This document shows, piece after piece, positions 22,940-34,746 of a DNA stretch of 64,000 nt (the first letter of the stretch is position 1; the number at the start of each line of letters is the position of its first letter). Origin of the DNA: Patiria miniata. Lineage: Eukaryota; Echinodermata; Asteroidea; Valvatida; Asterinidae. Made by a program: the position numbers and the translations under genes. A model generated the notes under the pieces. It made no database searches. It was not told the origin of the DNA and saw only the letters and a program-made list of their open reading frames with translations. The stretch is from contig NW_024037056.1 of the NCBI RefSeq assembly GCF_015706575.1, positions 12,475,176 through 12,539,175 of the forward strand. The letters run 5' to 3'.

Positions 22940-23221
22940 GGCCGAGTACAAAAATAAAATAGTTTCTCGTCTGAGTTTTTGGAAAAAATGAAGTGGTTTT
23001 TTCCCCAAGATGGCCGAATTTCCAAGATGGCGAATGGATTCTTCCTTTTTCCCCCCGACTCTTTTGCTGATCATTGTTTGTTGGAGAAAAAGAAAAACTA
23101 TAAATTTTGACAATATATTTGCAAAATATATTGCAAATGTGTGAACTAAAAAAAAGGGGGGGGGGCAGGAAAAAGGAACTCATGCAGAGACGAGAAGCCG
23201 TTTTATTTTTTTCAGTTGGCC
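22940..23221 (-). mobile_element. Harbinger-like MITE (GGCC ends)
   Basis: The ends GGCCGAGTACAAAAATAAAA and (reverse) GGCCAACTGAAAAAAATAAA are inverted repeats, both followed by TTCTCGTCT-like words. TTA precedes the left end (22937-22939); the right flank TCA is a decayed match. The 113-codon open frame inside is not a gene. Confidence 0.65.
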
Positions 23222-23458
23222 TCATTCCAAACCACGAAGGGTAACTTCATTTGCACCGAAACATTTTTAGCTCAAAAAAATTCATTTTTTAAAAATTAAA
23301 AGCAGCCTTCAAGAAGAAGTAAAGAAAACAGCACCAGTACACAGATCGGATGTTTCGTTCTTAAAAATCGCTACGCGGAGAGAAATAGCTTGAAATAGTG
23401 GGATTTACAGCTAGTCTAAATTTGGCCAAAGATTTGGCTTCAACTAAGAAATTGACTG

Positions 23459-23524
23459 GAGGGGTTCGAACCTGCGACTTCTGGATTGCCATTCTAGTGC
23501 TCTACCAACTGAGCCATCCAGCCT
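23459..23524 (-). repeat. tRNA-like repeat
   Basis: The minus strand reads GGCTGGATGGCTCAGTTGG then TAGAGC, with a GGTTCGAACCCC B-box. The seven-base acceptor arms GGCTGGA/TCCAGTC would pair, but the T-stem and anticodon stem have mismatches. The same module, always followed by AATTTTT-like sequence, recurs at 54374-54444, 58305-58380 and 58450-58530. It is a repeat derived from a tRNA rather than a working tRNA gene. Confidence 0.6.
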
Positions 23525-23792
23525 AGAATGCAAGGTCTCCAAATTAGACAATCTTGTTCAATGTTCATCTTTCGTTAATTTTGTGCAATAATTATTACAG
23601 CATAAACAACTGAGTAAGTGGTGATTCAAAAACCTAAATACTAAAAAAAAAAATGAATTTTCGCCACCAATTTCGACTAGAAATGAACTAGGACCTTTTC
23701 AACCCCAAAATTTCCCCAGATATCGTAAAATCAAAAATTCAACCAAACCATGATGAAATAGATTTAATTGCCTTAACTCATTTATGGAAAAA

Positions 23793-24219
23793 TGTGACCT
23801 GTTCTGTCAAAAGTAGACGCTTCTGGGCAGAGGTTGAAATTGAGATAGGGCCAAAAAATGCTGTGGGGGTGATTTTTTTTCAATTTTCAAATTTTTGCAT
23901 ATTTGTAATCCTGAACATGTCTAAAATATACTATAAAAGTTTGAAACCCTAATTTAAACTTTACATGTAGTATTTTCGATCATTTGTTAAGGTGTATCAG
24001 TTAAAGAAATTACTGTTTTGTGACGTTCGTGGCCATTTTCTCCGTTTTCTACTTTTCGACACAATGAACTTCAAAATAGCATAACTCTGCCCAGGAATGA
24101 CCGGTTTCAAAACTTAAACCACCTATTAAAAGGAAAAAGAACATATTTTAACAATATGCAAAAATCTCATTTTTGACCTTATGCCCAGAAAAGTCTGATT
24201 TTGACAGAACTAGGTCACA
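23793..24219. mobile_element. MITE, TGTGACCT ends
   Basis: The ends are inverted repeats of about 45 bp: TGTGACCTGTTCTGTCAAAA and TTTTGACAGAACTAGGTCACA, each followed inward by TTCTGGGCAgAGG-like sequence. No open frame or clear target duplication. Intergenic. Confidence 0.65.
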
Positions 24220-25231
24220 AATAGTCTGGAAATCATGGAAAAATATTGAAAGTCTTTTGTATTCACATGGTTGCAAATATCAATCACTGAAATGATCTAA
24301 ATAAATTAATTTTCGGGGCAAGTAAATCTCTGAAAATGAGGAGAGATAATTTGAATGGAAATCCTATTGAGACACTTGATGGTGTAAGATACATGTAGAA
24401 TATTCTAGTTTTGAATTCTTTGAAGTCAAAGGCGCTTAAACAGAATTTCCGATGTAGGTAAATTATGTGAATAATTTCAAAGGTATTCGCTGGCGTAGTT
24501 GTGACGTTACTCGAGATCAACTTGGTGCTACCATGATTACTGGTTTGCGCACACTGCAACGGTCCAGTAAACAACGTGGTTTGGCTATGGCTGTTGACTG
24601 ATGCCCCCAAAAAATCCTTTCCAATATGGATATTTACGAGGTCTCTTGGAGTGATACTAATGACTCTAACATATGTTAATCCGGTGTCTCACGGAAACTC
24701 TCCATTCAACCCAAACTCCCCATTTTACTGATAACTGGTACCTGCCGGGTGGACCATCAAGGCTGTCACTGAAAATTGTCCTTACTAACTGCCTGTACAT
24801 GTATACAAACTGGCAGCATGCCAGGGGATCGCGCAAGTTAGACTTGCAGTATTTGTAACTAATGCACAGCAGCTTTTCTCAAGGTTAATTATATTTTAAC
24901 TTCACCAAAAAAAATAAAACATTCAGTATTTGTTACAATTCCAAAAAATGTTACAACTCTGTAATTTTCACCAAGGCCTGAACAATTTTTCACTATGTAC
25001 ACGACAATTTTTTGTTCCAAAGAGACCAAAATTATGAAAACTGTGTAATACTGTTAGATACAGGGATGGGGATGGGGATATATCAGAACTATTACCTTGG
25101 GAAAAGTGGGGAATATTTTTGAAATATCAAAGGCACTTGAAATGGAAGTACAATATCAAACTGGTCTGCCATTCCTATAGGGTCTCGTACACGTATTTAG
25201 TAATCACCACAAAAAAAGAAGTCCACACTCT

Positions 25232-25777
25232 TTGGAGGGTCATAATTTTCAATCTGATCGTCTTATGATGACATCAGTTATATAGACCTTTGGGGAATTT
25301 TGTTAGCTACATTTTGACGTTTTCTACCAAAGACTGTAAATCGTCCAAGATTGACAACGGTTTATGAAAAGTGATGCAGTTTGAAAATTTGCAAATTTAA
25401 AGAATACGCAAGGAGAAGTTGCTAGATACAAACACAGACGCCCTAAGTGTTCCCTATCGACTGCACAGTGCCCGAACAAAGCGCGAGTAATTCAATTTCG
25501 CGTGTTCCCATGCATGCAAGCACTGTGAAATCGGTATTCCCTGCCGTTCATTTTAGGCATCGTAACGTTGTCACGCAGCAATTTCCAATCGCGTACTCTC
25601 TAAATTTGCAACTTCACAAAAAAACTGGATCAGTTTTCATAAGCCGTTGTCAATGTTGGACAATTTACAGTCTTTGGTAGTCAACGGGTATCAAAATGTA
25701 GCTTACAACATTCCCCAAAGGTCTGTATAAATGACGTCATCATAAGACGATCAGATTCGAAATTATGACCCCTCCAA
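25232..25777. mobile_element. MITE with about 150-bp inverted ends
   Basis: The left arm (TTGGAGGGTCATAATTT, CTGATCGTCTTATGATGACA, GACCTTTGGGGAAT, CCAAAGACTGTAAAT) is mirrored by the right arm ending ATTATGACCCCTCCAA. The unique centre (about 25400-25610) is GC-richer and has no convincing protein. Target duplication not clear. Confidence 0.75.
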
Positions 25778-26474
25778 TGAGTCATACAATCTCCTATTTT
25801 TGGCTGTTTAGTATGGTAGCCAGGTTAACTTTCATTGTTTATACTATCAGAGTAAGCTTGGGAAAACCTCTCTGCTAGCCAGGCTACCAGACATTTGAAC
25901 GCAGAACTAATCACTAACAATCATTTTTACTTCTTTGTGCATTTCAACTGGTAATTTACGAAAAATTTAGAAAAAATATTCAATTGTACAAGCCTAACTA
26001 CCGTATCTTTATCACGAACCAACAATTTTTGACTCACTACATTGTTTTGAATTGTTATTGTACACTGAAATGTGGCAAGATTTTGGAGGATTGTTTATGC
26101 GTATTTGAAAGAAAACAGTGAGATACAAAACCTCTATATCCCATGTCCAATATTGGTAGCTAAACAATGATCTGTAGATCATATTGTATAATGACAAAGA
26201 ACATATTGGTTCCGTGTAGTATTACAACTCCGTGATTTCTGAGAAAAAAAATTGTATGACTAAAGTTTTCCCTTTTTTTCCCCGATGCTTAAAATAAAAT
26301 ATCCTACAACATGGCCAAGTGTGTGCCATAACCAAAAAAGGTTGGTTTTTTGTTTTGATATCTAGTTTTACCTAACAGTCTTTTCCACAACCAAAAATCA
26401 AAATTTCCCATTTTTTTAAGTTTCCGTTATGCAATTTGTTTCATTTCATAATATATGATATTACTGTGGTTATA
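25778..26474. other. Spacer downstream of the Kelch gene
   Basis: No coding sequence or transposon ends were recognised. It should contain the 3' UTR of the minus-strand Kelch gene. No clear AATAAA on the minus strand was picked out close to the stop. Confidence 0.4.
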
Positions 26475-29400
26475 TCAGACCACAGCAGCCCCGCAGCCGG
26501 CCCGCGCGACGTTCATGTTGCTCGCCACCGTCCACGTGTCCGTGTACGGGTCGTAGATCTCCACGCCGCGCAGCCGATTGGTGCCGTCGAAGCCTCCCAT
26601 GACGTAGATCTTGTTGTCGAAGATGGCCACCGCGGGCCAGGCACGGGGGGTCTGGAGGGAACGGATGGAAGACCACTGGTGTGTTTGTGTGTTGTACCTG
26701 GCCAAAAAAAAGAAGAAGAAAACAAGCTCGATTTGATCTCCGAAGCTGCGGACTCCCAACGAAATTGGGTTGCACTTTGCGGGGAATATGTACGGCAGTT
26801 TTCAGTGAATGACATCTCCAGAGCTGCTGTGCAGCAGGCAAGGGGCTAATGTCTCCCGGATAATTGCCTTTCATTGAGCTGCGGCTGGGTGGGACGTTTG
26901 TTACTAACTAACTAACTAACGCAACAGAGAGACATGATGATTCGTTGAGCTGCTGTCCGGAACTAAAAAATAGAAATGTTCAAACTGAGCTTGTGGGATC
27001 AGGCCGGCGTTTATCTCCGGTTTCCTTGGCATGAAACGACCGAGAGTATTTCTATTCCCTTGGATGGGATGCCGGTCCATTGCTGGTTACTCCCAGCTAA
27101 TGCTGGTACCCATCTATACTCCTGGGTGGAGAGAGGCAAGTGGGGGTGAAGTGGCTTGCCCAAGGACACAACATATGACAAGCAGCAGAATTCTGTGATA
27201 TTAAACAACTGAGAATATTTCTATTCCCCCTGGATTGGATGCCAGTCCATCGCAGGTTACTCCCCAGCTAATGCCGGTACCCATTAATACTCCTTGGTGG
27301 AGATGCAAATGGGGTGAAGTGGCTTGCCCAAGGACACAACATATGGCCAGCAGCTGGATTCGACCCCCTGACCCTCTGATCATGAGTTACGAACCCTAAC
27401 CACTAGGCCACACTTCCCCCATGATGTCCAGGTTAGATTTGTACATGAGATTACTTTGTGGTTCTTGTCATCTTTTACTAAAAGAGGGGTATGATGCAGT
27501 GTCAATCACAAGTCAATCACAAGTCAAATCCAAACGTCAATCATAAGAATTAGGGAATGAGCAACCCTAACCCCTTCGAGTGATTTACAAGGAACCTTCC
27601 TCACTCTTGCAAAATCCAACACCATTATGATAAACTCAACACCCAAACTGTTGGACTCTGATTATGGTGGTATGCCTGACCCCATGTAAAGCATAATCAG
27701 TTTACTAGTGCAGTACTCACTCCAACAGATTCCAACAAAACATGCAGTTGGATTTTGAAGGGTTGGGGTGGTTAGGGTTAAAAGTCTTTCACTTGACTTG
27801 AAGCTTTCACGTCTGAAATCCTCAAATTTCCCCGGTAACCCACCTCTCAGCTATATTGAAATACTGGTCCGTGTGTCGCAGCCGGCCACCGAAGGCATAT
27901 ATGTAATGATCCATGGCCACCAACGCCAGACCGGATCGAGCTTTCTCCATCTCGGCTACAAACGTCCACTCTTCTGTCTCGGGATCAAAGCATTCCACGC
28001 TGGCCCGATCCGTGTGATAACTCTTGTCATATCCACCTAGAACAAAGACACAACTACTTGTAATAATCCTTTGTAAATCACCAAACACCGACAAATAGAA
28101 CTGTTATCTGACTGACTGATTGACTGACTATCTGACACATACCAGCGACGTAGACTTTGCCGTCGCACACTGCCACCCCACAGCCTGATCTCTTCTGCTT
28201 CATGTTGGGCATGAAGTTCCAGTCATCTGTTATAGGGCTGTATCGCTCTACTACGTTGTAGCTGCTGCTGGCATTCTCTCCACCTGCGGGACGAGAACAA
28301 ATATCATGATCAAGAAAAATGATGAATAGGAAGTATTTATACTAAAAAGGAAGTCGGAAAAGCATAGGTCAAAACACCGTTGTTGTTTTGTTTTTTTTCA
28401 TCTGGCCTGCACTGCAGATCACTTGGGTTTGATCGAAACTATGGCTCAACATAGTGTAACAAAAATGCAACTCCTGTTCATTTTTTAGCTTAGCTAAGAA
28501 ACAGTCTGTGCTAACAGAGTGTAATGATCGCTGGAAACATTCATTGATTGGTTAATAATTCATGATTACTGGACGATCAGCTTATCATTTCAGTGTTGGA
28601 ATAACTATAGTTTTGCTGTATAAAGTGCAACTGTCACAAGTGTCATCTGTCGTGCCTTAAAATGCACTTAAGCGTGAAATCTAGTTTGGTTTTCCATGTA
28701 GCCTGGTTTTCATTTTGAAAATTCTCCACAAATGGCATTCAAGCCTTTCCATTTCATTGTCTGAGAAGTTGCCATGTACTTTGTAAAATTGGCTATGGAT
28801 ACCCAATCCCATAATCTGGAACCGATTACTGACATCAACGGTAGGGTACTCAGGTACCCAGTTCCAATGCACACGCCTAGTTCTTTTGGGGTTGAAGAAC
28901 CCTAATTCATCGATACGAACCTAAGGCATAAAGGTGACCACCCAGGCTGGCTAATGCCATGAAGGATCGCGGCACGTTGAGGTTGGATCGCGGGTTCCAA
29001 CGCTTGAGCAGCGGGTCGTAGCACTCCACCTGGCCTAGATACATGGTCTGGTCATCACGGCTACCGCTGAAGGCACATTCCCCGCCCACCGCGTACAGGA
29101 GGCCGTTCACTGTGGCCGCGCCCACGGCCGTCCGCGATATGGACATGCTCTCCTAAATTATATAAAGAGTGAAGATTAGATTTTTTTTTCATTTCAAAGG
29201 GCAAAATAAGCAAAAAAATATAGCAAATTTATGTGTTAAGCAGAAATAAGATGAGCGCCAGTCACAAAGCATATAATTTGCATGACATTTTGGCTGGTAG
29301 CCTGCTTTTACTTAGCAAATATTTTCTGCGCTTAGCAAATTTCTGTGCTATGCAAAAATCAGCGGAGTACCATTCAGAAGTCATGTACACATCTAATGAC

Positions 29401-32400
29401 TTTTGGCTGTTAACCTGTTTTTGCTAAGCAAATATTTTCTGCGCTTAGCAAATTTCTGTGCTACGCAAAAATCAGCGGAATACCAGTCACAAGTCATGTA
29501 TACATCAAATGATTTTTGGCTGGTAACCTGTTTTTACTAAGCAAATATTTTCTATGCTTAGAAGATTTCTGTGCTAAGCAAAACTCAGTGTAGTACCAGT
29601 CACAAGTCATGTACACATCAAATTATTTTTTTTTGGCTGGTAACCGGTTTTTACTAAGCAAATTTTTCTGTGCTTAGCAAATTTCTGAGCTAAGCAAAAA
29701 TCAGCCGAGTACCAGTCACAAGTCATGCACACATCACATGAGATTTTGGCAGGTAACCTATTTTTGCTAAGCAAATATTTTCTGTGCTTAGCAAATTTCT
29801 GAGCACAGCAAAAATCAGCGGAGTACTAGTCACAAGTCATGTACACATCAAATGACTTTTTGGATGGTAACCTTTTTTTTATTTAGCAAATACTTTTCGT
29901 GCTTAGTAAATTTCTGTGCTTCACAGACAGACAGACCAACTCACCTGTGGCACCCACCGGTCCCGCGACACGTCGTACCGCTCGCAGCTGCTCAACTGAC
30001 AATCCACGCTGTTCCGTCCCCCAACCACGTAGATACTCTGAGGCTGGGACCGGCTACCGATGAGCGCCAGTGCCTGGTTGTCGTTGCGGATGCGCAGCGC
30101 GTTGGCGAGCCGGTCCCGGCACTTGGAGCAGCGGTTGATGAGTTCTGATTGGTGGACTCGCTGGAGGAGGTAGTCCTTGTCCAGTAGCGCCAGGCGGATG
30201 TGTTGCAGCACGGTGCAGCAGCAGCGACTGCGGTTCTGCAGGTCGTAGCTCAGCCAGGAGACGGCAGCCTCGTACACCTGCAAAGGAAATTTTCGACGAA
30301 ATATTGACATTAACCCCCGTTCTGCTTGAACAGTCTCAGCCAGTCAAAATTTGTACCCTATTCCCCGGTCATGCTAGTCACCAACAATCAGATTGATCAC
30401 ATGCATCCGAAGAAGTCGAAATTCATCTTGAAAAAAAGGCTACTAGTGCACAACAGTTGGCAATTTAAGAACAAGTACGTGCCTTGAGACTTCTGGCTGG
30501 CAAATTCAACAAAGCAATCCAAGAAGTCAAAATCAATCAAGTGACTGTTTTCAACAGTTAAGAGCTCCCTGCCAACATAAAGCAGGATTGACTGTTTATG
30601 TAACTTGACACAGCTTTGCCTTGACTGTAGGAGATTGATAAGACAGCTGTGCTGTTGTCAACTGATGGAATTTGACCAGTCAAAAATACAAGAAATCTAA
30701 TCTCTCACAATTGGTGACTAGCCTGTGTATTAATAATGGCAGGGGAAGAGGATGGATTTTTTTTTGACCGACGGCAGGAGGTTAATGAATATTCATGAAG
30801 TACCAACCTCCTCCTCTCCATCCACCTGTAGCTGGTCGCTCTTCAGCAGCGCCACCACGTCCTGCTCAGCCAGGACGAAGAACTCCTCCGACCTGATCAC
30901 CTCCCGGAAGTGCTGGTAGATGAAGCGACGGGACGTGTTCTCCAGGTCCGTGCAGGAGTACATGTCAGCAAAGGAGTGGATACCTGGAGGAGGAAAGGGG
31001 GAAAAGATAAAGGTGTACCCAGGGCTGTGCCAAAACATACCGAATATTTGAATATTTGAATATTCCGAATATTTGAATATTTAATCATGAACCAATCCTC
31101 CAACAAATTTTGTCGTTGGGGTCATGTATCTTGGATTTTGATGACATTTAGCCAGGAAAAATTGTCAACTTTAGACATCTTGTCGCTTTGTCACTTTAAA
31201 GGTAGATCATTTGCAGCTATCCATAAAGTAACTGGCCAAATTATTGTTTAAAAAAACTTACTTAGTTTAAAGATGGGGATGCAATAAAATCCCTGTGAAA
31301 TAATTCTTTCTGGCATGCAGTCATTTTGAAGAAAACACTAAAAGAAGGTCATTTCCAAAGATGCGTCGAGTGTCGCATTTTTGGAAATTTCCGTTAGCAG
31401 TTGGCTTGTAATTGGGCAAACCCGTGGATGGGTGCACGCAAGCGTTGACGTGACACGCACATGCGAACGGTTGTTGTATTATTTGTGACATTGCGTAGCT
31501 GCAATCACCTGAATGAGAATGTGTCCCGGGCGCTGATTTCGGGCGCAATTCAAAACATGATTCGGCAACTTTTGAACTGAACTTGAGAATCTAGAATATT
31601 GGTTTCTCGGAATACACAGCATTCACTGAGCTGAAACTTCATCAGGTTAGTTGTTAAGCGTCTGTCTTTAGATTTTGAGCACGTTTTTCACTTCCAACAA
31701 AACAATGCACAAATGATATATGATCTAACCTACCTTTCAGGGCTTACATGTCACTTTGTATGCAAATGAAAAGAACATCAAATTGACTTCTGAAGGTGCA
31801 CAATTTTGATCATACTACACCACTAAAACAGTGCCTATAAGTGTCTAGAATTTTATAGCCTATTCGATCAACAGTGCCTATACCTCATGTTTTCAGGGTA
31901 ACATTGACGTAACACACACACAGAAAAAACACACCAATTTTGAATACACCCTGCACCTACCGAGGCAGTTACTGGCATCCAGCTGTGACTGCAGGAACGT
32001 GCAGCACACGTTGCGCAGGCTACTCATAGACAGCATGCTGGCACCGGCTAGCACGATCTGTACGTTCTCCACGTTGATCTCGATGAAGCCTGAACACACA
32101 CCGAGACAGCCAACAAAAAAATTTCATTCAAGAATTCATTCCCAAGTTCAATACAATTGGTTTCATTTGTGCATTTCATTCCCAAGTTCAATACACATTT
32201 TGTCATTTGCGCATGTAAACACCACAGTTCTAGATCAATACTCTTGCCATAGCAACAGTTCCAAGCTGAACTAAGTAAATGTCATGTTTTTTTGCTCAAA
32301 ACACTCTAGACAAGCGTTTTCTAAGCACACAGAAAGCGGTGCAGCCCTGTTTGATTGACAATGGACGTGTTTTTATAACAACTCTGAGGAAGGCCAGTTC

Positions 32401-34746
32401 AATTTAAAGGGAATATACAACATTTGCAAACATCAAAAAACAAACCTATCAAATTATCACAACATACCTTACTGGACTGTTAGTGAGCGATAGTCTAAAG
32501 CATCCTGAAAAATCATGGCACCTGGTGTGCTGACATTTTCAAGAAAAGTGGGCTTTTTTTATCAATTTTCAACACTGGTCAGCTGACCAGCGTTGGAAAA
32601 AAACTGGATTTTTGCAAATACTGCTCCCAATTTACCATATTTTGTTAGTATGCATTTTCTTTGCAATCGATTACACACCTGTGAATGGGTACAAGCCAGC
32701 TAGACTGGTTCCCTGACCGTACATTTCCCCGACGTCTATAAATTACTCGTTTCATCTTAAATTGGGTCAGGGAACCAGACTACAAGAACATGATTGTTTT
32801 TCTTGGTTATTCCAGCATCTACGAACCCAAAACTTCAAACAAGTCAGTGTAACAATATTTGATATAAAATACTAACGTCTCAATCTATCCATTTCTGAAA
32901 ATTACAGCAAAAGCAAATGATGTACATGTATATTCCCTTTAATCTTTTGTAAACAACTGATATCATTGTCTACACACTGTGCAGTATTTTTTAATCATTT
33001 GGCGGAACATACATACATGTACCGTATGGAGGGTTTAATATGTTATGAATTGTTTTTCCACGTAATATTAATTGCAAGACTGTATTTTTTTTAAAGCTCT
33101 TCTTTTTATGAGGGGAGGGAGTGATAATCATTAACAAACACAAATGAAATATGCTTGCGGGTACACCATGGAAAAAAATATCTCTTTTGTGAGAAAGTCA
33201 TGGCTCCGAAAAGATTGGGCTGCAAGAGTGAATCTCGATGTTTCAAACAGCGTACTGGTATAATGCACAAACTGGTATAATGAGATGTATCTCAACTCTA
33301 TTCAAAATTTAAACAGAAAATCCCTTTAATTAATAAGAATATACAGCCTGTCTCAAAAAAAAATGGTACAATCAGAAAAAAAATTGGTTAAATATGAAAT
33401 TTCAAAATAAGTCATTCTTACTTGGCATAATATTAAAGAACAAAGACTGGGCTTTCCAATAGTGTTTGTTTGATCTTATTTGCTTTTGTCAATTCAGAGA
33501 TATAATCAATTTAGAGCGATAGACCACTGTGCCATGCTGTCTTGAAGCTCACAAAAGATTGCAACCAGAAAGTGGCACAAACTCGATTTTTGTGTTCTGC
33601 AGTAAACTGGAGTTATCTCTGGATTGACAAAAGCAAATGAGATGAAACAAAAAGTATTGGAAAGCCTGGTCTTTTTTCTTTAATGTGAAGCTCAAAACAA
33701 CTTACTTATGTTGGGATTTAATATTGTACCATTTTTTTTTAGACAGGCTGTAGTTGGGCAAATCCAGCGTTATGAAATGTCTGTGACAGAGGTGTTAAGA
33801 GCTCAGTTAATAAACTTGAAAATGTATTTTTCAAATCTATACTCACACATCACCTACCGGTAGTAACGGTCGAAGAGATAACAGACCAGGAGTTCTGGAT
33901 CATTTCTCTGAATCATTAATTGGATATCGTGGCTACCGATACTTGGCTCTGTCACGGACATTTACGCTTCCTTTCATAACGCTTGAATTGCTTAGTTGAC
34001 CATTCTGACCAGCAATTCCTCAAGATCAGAGGGTCAGGGGTTCGAATCCAGCTGCTGGCCAAATGTTGTGTCCTTGGGCAAGCCACTTCACCCACATTCA
34101 CTTCTCTCCACCCAGGAGTACAAATGGGTATCGCATTAGCTGGGGAGTAACCTGTGATGGACTGGCATCCCATCCATGGGGAATAGAAATATTCTGTATC
34201 ATTTTATGCCAAGGAAACTGAAGATAAACGCCGGTGTAGCGTGAATATCCGACTCCATGAAATGTGGACTCATTGGTAGTACTGCGCACGCGTGAGTACG
34301 ATACTATGCTATTTTTAGGATCGTTTCGGGAGAGTGACCTGTCACGTGCAAGGGATCAACCAATAATAGGGAAATAGGGGTCCGATTTTCATAGGAGTCG
34401 GATTTCATGTGACACCGGCCTGACGAGTCATATATTGGCTTGCCACAGATTTTACTCACTCACCCGTGTACATGAAAGTCAGAATGATCTCCATCGCGAC
34501 CGGGTCCACGCCGTGGATCTCGACGTGGTTCTTCGCCGTCTCCTTCATCCCGTTGGTGAACATGGCGCGCAGGTACGGCGAGCAGCCCGCCAGCACCACC
34601 TTGTGGGCGCGGAACGCCTGGTCCTCCAGGCGCAGCACCACGTCGCACAGCTCCTGCCGCTGCCGCAGCTCGTTCATGACGGTGAAGGCGCTGTGCGTGT
34701 GCAAGGTGATGGTGTAGGTGCGCGACTGGATCATCTTCAGATGCAT
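26475..34746 (-). CDS. BTB-BACK-Kelch protein (KLHL family, subtype unresolved)
   Basis: Eight coding exons join in frame on the minus strand: 34746-34464, 32089-31961, 30983-30808, 30277-29945, 29152-28921, 28283-28143, 28036-27844 and 26697-26475 (569 aa plus stop), all GT-AG. The ATG at 34746 follows an in-frame TAA, and a second Met is five codons in. Residues about 14-125 form the BTB fold (MNELRQRQELCDVVL, FRAHKVVLAGCSPY, AMFTNGM). A BACK domain follows (about 130-235; NCLG, AVSWLSYD, HIRLALL). Six Kelch blades start with GG motifs (IYVVGG near 278, LLYAVGGE, LYALGGEN, VYVAGGYD, IYAFGG, IYVMGGFDG). The third and fifth blades are less regular. This layout is that of CUL3 substrate adaptors, so substrate ubiquitination is the expected role. 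Resemblance to KEAP1, IPP and KLHL10-type proteins is general, and I could not choose one. Confidence 0.9.
27000..27181 (-). repeat. tRNA-derived SINE, family 1, incomplete
   Basis: It shares GGCCGGCGTTTATCTCC, GGATGGGATGCCGGTCCAT and AAGTGGCTTGCCCAAGGACA with the other family 1 copies. The tRNA head is missing, and a second copy follows directly. It lies in the last intron of the Kelch gene. Confidence 0.7.
27190..27411 (-). repeat. tRNA-derived SINE, family 1
   Basis: It contains the body and the tRNA-like head (minus strand: GGCCTAGTGGTTAGGGTTCG, then a B-box decayed to GGGTCGAATCC). The head-to-tail arrangement with 27000-27181 suggests two insertions or one duplication. Last Kelch intron. 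Confidence 0.75.
27563..27781. mobile_element. piggyBac-type MITE, family D
   Basis: The ends are CCCTAACCCC and GGTTAGGG followed by TTAA. The interior order (AGGAACCTTCCTC, CCAACACCAT, GTTGGACTCTG, GGTATGCCT, CAGTTTACTAGTGCAGTACTC) is shared with 44975-45194 and, inverted, with 47503-47718. Last Kelch intron. Confidence 0.65.
28284..28920. other. Kelch gene intron, nothing recognised
   Basis: This is AT-rich intron between Kelch exons 5 and 6. No repeat copy or extra exon was seen. Confidence 0.5.
29245..29925. repeat. 113-116-bp tandem array in a Kelch intron
   Basis: More than five units repeat the order CAGTCACAAGTCATGTACACAT, ggctGGTAACCTG, TTTTTACTAAGCAAATATTTTCT and GCTTAGCAAATTTCTG. 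The marker AATCAGCGG (or variant) falls at 29357, 29470, 29583, 29699 and 29813. The unit is related to the CTTAGCA-type dispersed repeats at 53480-53640 and 57149-57367. Confidence 0.8.
30309..30807. other. Kelch gene intron, nothing recognised
   Basis: No extra exon or transposon ends were seen. One ATGAATATTCAT palindrome lies near 30785, next to the exon 3 donor. It is the same 12-mer that is repeated at 37.0-37.9 kb. Confidence 0.45.
31200..31735. mobile_element. TTAA-type MITE, family A
   Basis: It is flanked by TTAA on the left (31196-31199) and a decayed TTCA on the right. The ends AGGTAGATCAT and ATGATCTAACCTACCT are inverted. The interior matches 36107-36600 and, inverted, 46943-47467 (for example GTGTCCCGGGCGCTGATTTC, CAATTCAAAACATGA). 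It lies in the intron between Kelch exons 2 and 3. Confidence 0.75.
32404..32942. mobile_element. TTAA-type MITE, family B
   Basis: TTAA-AGGGAATATACAACATTTGC at the left and AAATGATGTACATGTATATTCCCT-TTAA-like sequence at the right are inverted ends with the piggyBac target word. The interior has an inner inverted pair around GGTTCCCTGAC and a palindromic CAGCTGACCAGCGTTGG. Other copies: 41096-41590 (inverted) and 21640-22268. Kelch intron 1. Confidence 0.75.
33344..33750. mobile_element. Palindromic Tc1/mariner-type MITE
   Basis: CAGCCTGTCTCAAAAAAAAA and the mirrored TTTTTTTTTAGACAGGCTG form the ends. TA lies on both sides (33342-33343, 33751-33752). The symmetry continues inward (CTTTTGTCAATTCAGAGATA against TATCTCTGGATTGACAAAAG), so almost the whole 407 bp folds back. 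Kelch intron 1. Confidence 0.8.
33998..34245 (+). repeat. tRNA-derived SINE, family 1
   Basis: It contains GATCAGAGGGTCAGGGGTTCG (B-box GGTTCGAATCC), TGTCCTTGGGCAAGCCACTTC, CACCCAGGAGTACAAATGGG and GATAAACGCCGG. It is in antisense orientation to the Kelch gene, inside its intron 1. Confidence 0.8.

Noticed and set aside
22884-23225. 113-codon minus-strand open frame
   Set aside because: Same MITE family as 3239-3561; the two frames align only as repeat DNA.
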